From an uncultured bacterium (GTDB lineage: Bacteria; Bacillota; Clostridia; Lachnospirales; Anaerotignaceae), in the NCBI GenBank assembly GCA_905214825.1, contig CAJMNV010000108.1, positions 1-6,598 of the forward strand: a DNA stretch of 6,598 nucleotides, read 5' to 3'. Under the pieces are notes generated by a model. That model was not told the origin of the DNA. It searched no databases and saw only the letters and a list, made by a program, of their open reading frames with translations. The position numbers and the translations under genes are program-made. Positions 6,201 through 6,598 of this stretch are shown here, in pieces. Positions within the stretch are counted from its first letter, which is position 1. Each line of letters opens with the position of its first letter.

Positions 6201-6598
6201 CTGCGTCCATATCCACGATTTTTGCCAAATCATCATAGTCAATACATTCGATTTTTTGAATTTCGTGGCTGGTTCTGAAACCATCAAAGAAGTGCAAGAA
6301 AGGCACTCTGCCTTTGATTGCGGACAAATGTGCAACACAACCCAAATCCATAACTTCTTGCACACTATTGGAAACCAACATTGCAAAACCTGTCTGACGA
6401 CAAGCCATAACGTCGGAATGATCACCAAAAATGGACAATGCATGTGCTGCCAAAGCACGAGCAGTTACATGGAACACACCGGGAAGCAGTTCACCGGAAA
6501 TTTTATACATATTTGGTATCATCAGCAACAGACCTTGGGAAGCTGTGTATGTTGTTGTCAACGCACCAGCTGCCAATGAACCGTGTACTGTACCGGAA
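3268..6598 (-). CDS. nifJ: Pyruvate:ferredoxin (flavodoxin) oxidoreductase, N-terminally cut by the window edge
   Basis: The enzyme oxidatively decarboxylates pyruvate with CoA to acetyl-CoA and CO2 and reduces ferredoxin or flavodoxin; it is the central pyruvate enzyme of strict anaerobes and is cytosolic. The reading frame is open to the window edge, with 1109 complete codons. By comparison with the Desulfovibrio africanus enzyme about 67 residues are missing, giving about 1176 in all. Numbering from the first complete codon, SGTVHGSLAAGALTTT starts the pyruvate-binding domain and Arg47 in HVTARALAAH corresponds to the substrate arginine (Arg114). Two ferredoxin-type 4Fe-4S motifs follow: CIQCNQCAYVCP (C624, C627, C630, C634) and CLGCGSCAEVCP (C681, C684, C687, C691). 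The proximal cluster ligands are C748, C751, C776 and C1011. The thiamine diphosphate site has GDGWAYDIG (D903) and YSNTGGQ (N936). All these are intact. Transcribed alone on this side, with its own terminator. The catalytic Glu near residue 64 of the full protein is outside the window. Confidence 0.97.
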   Translation of the reverse strand, partial: SGTVHGSLAAGALTTTYTASQGLLLMIPNMYKISGELLPGVFHVTARALAAHALSIFGDHSDVMACRQTGFAMLVSNSVQEVMDLGCVAHLSAIKGRVPFLHFFDGFRTSHEIQKIECIDYDDLAKIVDMDAVNAFKRNALNPEHPVIRGTAQNPDIYFQARESANKFYDALPAIVEEYLGEINKITGRDYKLFNYYGAEDADRVIIAMGSACEAIEETIDYLMAKGEKVGLVKVHLYRPFVPSKLLEVIPKTAKKIAVLDRTKEPGAQGEPLYMDVCTAMFEAEQAPLVVGGRYGLGSKDVTPAQFIAVYANLALDKPKNHFTMGIVDDVTNLSLEVGEEVNVTGDDGTISCKFWGLGADGTVGANKNSIKIIGDHTDMYAQAYFSYDSKKSGGITQSHLRFGHKPIRSTYLVKTADFIACHKQEYVHLYDMVTELNEGGTFLLNTTWTPEELNEKLPAVLKKQLAQKKANFYIINGTEIAKEIGLGNRINTVLQAAFFKLANIIPIDQAVEYMKAAITKSYGKKGDTILNMNYAAVDRGVDGMVKVDIPADWASAVDTNVKQERKSTEFVNNVVAPMNAQEGDKLPVSAFVGREDGTFPCGTAAYEKRGVAVDVPEWVADNCIQCNQCAYVCPHASIRPVLLTEDEAVKAPEAFKAVDAKGGATFAGLKYRMQVSTLDCLGCGSCAEVCPAPNKALIMKPLETQEVEIANWDYAIDEVAPKANPMGKGSVKGSQFEQPLLEFSGACAGCGETPYAKLVTQLFGDRMYVANATGCSSIWGGSAPSMPYTTNKDGRGPAWANSLFEDNAEYGLGMATAVKQMREGLKIKLENLKSIDASVAGVVDEWVATMKDGEKSRAASDAVIAALENYAGTDAEAKNIVSYVLENKDQLVKKSQWIFGGDGWAYDIGYGGLDHVLASGEDVNVLVFDTEVYSNTGGQASKATPVGAVAQFAASGKKIKKKDLGMMAISYGYVYVAQVAMGADKNQLVKALLEAEQYDGPSLVIAYAPCINQGIKGGMSQSMNEIKRAVDAGYWHMYRFNPVLKEEGKNPFILDSKEPTASFRDFLLSEVRYSALQRTFPEVAEELFKESEKNAKERLESYKRLANQ

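Overview
This AT-rich window reads as part of the chromosome of an anaerobic low-GC Firmicute, probably of the class Clostridia. The evidence is a single-chain pyruvate:ferredoxin oxidoreductase, strong AAGGAGG-type ribosome binding sites, tightly packed genes, and a short glutamate 5-kinase without a PUA domain. I cannot name the genus. All seven supported genes lie on the minus strand, so transcription runs from high to low coordinates.

The right half (3268 to the window end) is nearly all of a pyruvate:ferredoxin oxidoreductase. It lacks only about the first 67 residues, which lie beyond the edge. A textbook intrinsic terminator follows its stop codon (3212-3250).

The left half is a compact operon-like run. 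It starts with proB (glutamate 5-kinase, GTG start at 3105) and ends with the first 36 codons of proA (glutamate-5-semialdehyde dehydrogenase), which leaves the window at base 1. These two enzymes catalyse the first two steps of proline synthesis and are normally adjacent. Here four genes lie between them: a zinc-ribbon/two-TM membrane protein, an unrecognised 171-aa soluble protein, a second zinc-ribbon/two-TM protein paralogous to the first, and a DUF2085 membrane protein. From proB to the DUF2085 gene the junctions are 1 nt, 8 nt, an ATGA overlap and a TAATG overlap, so these five genes are almost certainly one translationally coupled transcript. An 80-nt gap containing a long imperfect hairpin then separates the DUF2085 gene from proA.

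The most interesting part is this four-gene cassette inside proBA. Three of its four products are membrane proteins with cysteine pairs near the N terminus. The two zinc-ribbon genes are a local duplication, and one has expanded its linker by in-frame 39-bp tandem repeats. I see no RNA genes, insertion sequences, CRISPR arrays or phage genes. The only stretches without genes are 109-188 and 3106-3267.
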